Below are positions 61,601-64,000 of a DNA stretch of 64,000 nt, one piece after another. This DNA is from Epithemia pelagica (Eukaryota > Bacillariophyta > Bacillariophyceae > Surirellales > Surirellaceae). The position numbers and the translations under genes were made by a program. The stretch spans positions 1,488,001 to 1,552,000 of the forward strand of contig OX337241.1 in the NCBI GenBank assembly GCA_946965045.2, written 5' to 3'. The notes below the pieces were generated by a model. It worked only from the letters and a program-made list of their open reading frames with translations. It was not told where the DNA came from and searched no databases. Positions within the stretch are counted from its first letter, which is position 1. Every line of letters begins with the position of its first letter.

Positions 61601-62092
61601 GAGTAGATATTACGGATAGCTTAATAGCCTAATAGCCTAAACCAAAATGCATTTCCTTGGTCCTCTACTCAAGTCAAGCCTCCCTTTCATGGCGCTCAAA
61701 AGGTTCTCGCAGGCCAGCGTAAAAAGTTTGCGCGAAAGGCGTGGCAACGGAACCACAAGGACTCGAAACATTCGACTGGGTCCGTTGCCGTCCGTTGTTG
61801 TAGTCCACCGGATGATTTTGGAATGCAAAGAAAGCTACAAACTGTATTATGAAGAGGGTAAAACTCCTCTAATGTGCTTGTGTACGGTGTACGACTACCC
61901 CCCAGCGGGTGTGAGTGTGTCCCGCAGGCCTCAAAGCTGCACTCTGGTTCTTGAATGCAACACTTGGTGCGACTGACCGGGTCGCCCCTGCTTGGGGGTA
62001 GGTGTACGGCGTACGGCGTAGATTGAGTAGTTTCTCCCAAAAATTCGACATTTTGACAGGGCACGTGCCGTAGCCATGTGCCACGGGCGATG
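61601..62092. other. Intergenic with small TIR element
   Basis: Downstream of CPSF2. Short repeated TAGCCTAA units at 61620-61640 may belong to the CPSF2 3' region. A 105-bp TIR element lies at 61896-62000. Confidence 0.5.
61886..62010. mobile_element. Small TIR element, TACCCCC family, copy 2, with 10-bp duplication
   Basis: A 105-bp core (61896-62000) has ends TACCCCCCAGCGGGTG and, inverted, TACCCCCAAGCAGGGG. The 10 bases before it (GGTGTACGAC, 61886-61895) match the 10 after it (GGTGTACGGC, 62001-62010) at nine positions, as a Mutator-like target duplication would. The surroundings are rich in GTACGGC, so chance is not excluded. Confidence 0.6.
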
Positions 62093-62702
62093 TAAGGGCT
62101 GGGTAAGCCGATCCATGTTCGGCTAAGTAGGCTCAGTACATTGATCTACGTAGTACTATTTTCGTCTGTGTAAGAAGTGGGGCGGATGGTCTCAAATTGA
62201 AAACTTGCTGCCACGAGAAACAATGCAAATTGGAAGCCATCACTCGACAATGGTCGAGGTCATCACCCCCATGGCAATAACTTCCTGGATAATTGAGCCT
62301 GCCTGAATCACTTTTACAATAAGAATCTTTACTACTAGAGCAACTTTGCTTTCACTTTGATTCAGGCACCCTTGAAAAATGAATGAGTTAGGGCGGTCGT
62401 TCGATTTCATCACTGCAGAAAAATGAGCGTACCTTTTCAGCCAACTTGGCAAATCTTCTGTAATTTCAGACAACAATTTCAAAGGTAAAGGCAAAGGACT
62501 TACGGTGGTCGGATGTTTATGCGATGCATGGGTGAATGCATACGGCGTCACCGGATCTCGCCATCATTGTCGAGCGTTTTTGCATTTTTTTGAAATTCCG
62601 ACCATTTCCGGCGTGACGTGTACTATCTGATTTTATGTACTCTACGTAGATTAATGTACTGAGCCTACTTAGCCGAACATGGATCGGCTTACCCAGCCCT
62701 TA
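62093..62702. mobile_element. 610-bp TIR element, copy 2
   Basis: Same family as 49170-49778, in the same orientation and nearly the same length. The inverted ends begin TAAGGGCTGGGTAAGCCGAT. Most differences fall in the middle. No gene is inside. Confidence 0.85.
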
Positions 62703-62918
62703 ATAAACAAATGTCGCCTGCTGACTGTCCAACGGACTCCAACAGACACCATATCTAGTTCAGCCTTCACCTTCACCACTTCGTCCCATTATCAATGTGG
62801 TCCTCCAACAGATTTCTCACCAGAATGTCTCCCAAGGAAACCAGTTACTTGACCATTAATTTCATGTCAACTCTGTTCGTTCCACAAAGTCAAGATGATG
62901 GAAGAGATTGACCTGAAC

Positions 62919-64000
62919 GATGAGCAACAGATTGCGCAAAAGATTAAAAGGAAAAAGTTCTCTCGGGAATCTTCCAATTTGATGGATCGGTTCGACGGTG
63001 AGATTCCAGACGATGCCGACAAAAAGTCTGGCGTGTTTTCCCTGAAACGAGCTCTCCAAAGTCCGTGGTGGAAATTCGCATGCTTGGGGCTCTCCTTCTT
63101 TATTTTTTCAATCATCTTGACTATCGTCGCTGTCCGAACGTCGCGGGAATCAGACAACAACGATGTCATTGAGAGCTCTGAAGCAAATGATAGTTGGACC
63201 ACTCCTAGTCCTTCGCCATCACCATCGCCTGAAATCAATCAAGCCAGCCCACCTCCGACGTTGTCCATTGACTCCTCATCTCCTCCTCACACATCATCGA
63301 TTCCGTTGCCACTCCAAGACAGAGACGAATTTTCCCATTTTATAGTTCAATGGGGCATTGAAACGCAAGGCTGCTACCGCCTTCAGTGGCCATCGATTTT
63401 CTTATCGTGTGGTGAGGAATTTGGGGAAGCTTCCATTGATGTGGTGGACATGAAACTGCCAGCAGCATTCAACGACCTCGATGACGAATCTCGACCCAAT
63501 ATTGAATGTACGCGCAAAGTGAAAGATGCGATTGTGTGCAAAATGAAGAACTCTCAGGTACAATACTCGCATTCGAACGCGTCATCTTCCTTACTGTACG
63601 GATCATTGCTTGTCGTATGCGGAGGCAATTCCTCCAAGGACGAGGCATCTTCCGAAATCTTGAGCCAATATCATTTGAAGGCGGACATTTTGCCTCATAC
63701 ATTTGCAACTAGCTGTCTTGACATCAAATCCATCACAACACTAAACAAAGACCAAGAGGAACGCGTCAATGGAGGATATGCCATGCCATGGCTCTCCGTT
63801 GGCCGGTTTTGTCATGATTCCACGAACGGAGGCAATCGACGCCAACGAAATCTTCAGTCGCCCACTACAGCTCAAAGGAAGATGAATCCGCAAGATCACC
63901 TTCGAACAAGGGCAACGACGGGGGCGTTAGACGACAACAATTTCCAAGACAGACTGAAGGTCTTGACGGACATGTATTGCGAGCAAGGAGAACATTTCTC
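62919..64000 (+). CDS. Single-pass membrane protein, truncated by window end
   Basis: From the ATG at 62919 (MSNRLRKKIKRKKF) the frame stays open to the window end, 360 codons so far. An upstream ATG pair at 62894 is in another frame and stops at 62945. A basic cytosolic part of about 50 residues precedes one hydrophobic helix (FACLGLSFFIFSIILTIVAV). Then comes a Ser/Pro-rich linker and an outer domain with spaced Cys and a GCYRLQWPSIFLSCG motif. The positive-inside pattern suggests a type II membrane protein. No family is recognised, and the missing C-terminus may hold the main domain. Confidence 0.65.

Noticed and set aside
62894-62947. ATG pair as start of the right-end membrane protein
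   Set aside because: This frame stops after 17 codons; the long frame starts at 62919.
1-64000. CRISPR arrays, riboswitches, bacterial operons
   Set aside because: No regularly spaced repeats with unique spacers and no prokaryotic gene organisation; the sequence is eukaryotic.

Overview
The window looks like nuclear DNA of a unicellular stramenopile alga, most probably a diatom. This is an inference from gene style, not from a marker gene. The genes have short GT-AG introns (about 70-165 bp), close spacing on both strands, secreted or membrane proteins with low-complexity linkers, Harbinger and LINE elements of algal type, an MLO-like protein, a GH20 hexosaminidase and Crinkler-type effector-like proteins. 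Nothing bacterial (operons, Shine-Dalgarno sites) is seen.

Layout. 1-1.05 kb: weak minus-strand Ser/Arg-rich frames with a tandem 93-bp duplication. 1.24-10.07 kb: a full-length non-LTR retrotransposon on the minus strand, with two intact ORFs and a perfect 16-bp target-site duplication. 11.4-13.8 kb: a secreted protein built from cysteine repeats, followed by a frame-broken Vps62-like domain. 14.8-16.1 kb: a nuclease-like plus kinase-like protein of Crinkler type. 16.4-17.3 kb: a PPR pseudogene. 17.7-19.8 kb: a histidine phosphatase and, convergent to it, a four-TM protein. 19.9-21.3 kb: two adjacent TIR elements. 21.65-24.9 kb: a predicted ATPase/TPR-like gene broken by a frameshift and a stop. 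25.3-28.5 kb: a Harbinger-type transposon with two divergent genes and a foldback in its centre. 28.9-33.75 kb: a very large MLO-like membrane protein. 33.9-41.2 kb: two unknown proteins and an aspartyl/asparaginyl hydroxylase-like protein, all on minus. 42.0-44.5 kb: beta-hexosaminidase. 44.8-48.5 kb: a large internally repeated protein. 49.2-49.8 kb and 62.1-62.7 kb: two copies of one 610-bp TIR element. 50.7-52.2 kb: a P-loop NTPase-nuclease protein of Crinkler type. 52.5-53.8 kb: mitochondrial ribosomal protein uS5. 54.0-61.6 kb: the splicing factor CWC22 and the 3'-end processing factor CPSF2, head to head. 62.9 kb to the end: a truncated single-pass membrane protein.

The cellular genes are mostly housekeeping (mRNA splicing and cleavage, mitochondrial translation, glycan hydrolysis) or membrane and secreted proteins. 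They are interrupted by mobile DNA of at least five kinds and by three decayed genes. The strongest candidates for something new are the MLO-like protein, which seems fused to a second four-helix membrane block with an arginine-rich helix and to a PH-like C-terminal region; the secreted nine-motif Cys-repeat protein; the two Crinkler-like proteins; and the TIR families. All calls come from reading the sequence. No database search was run.
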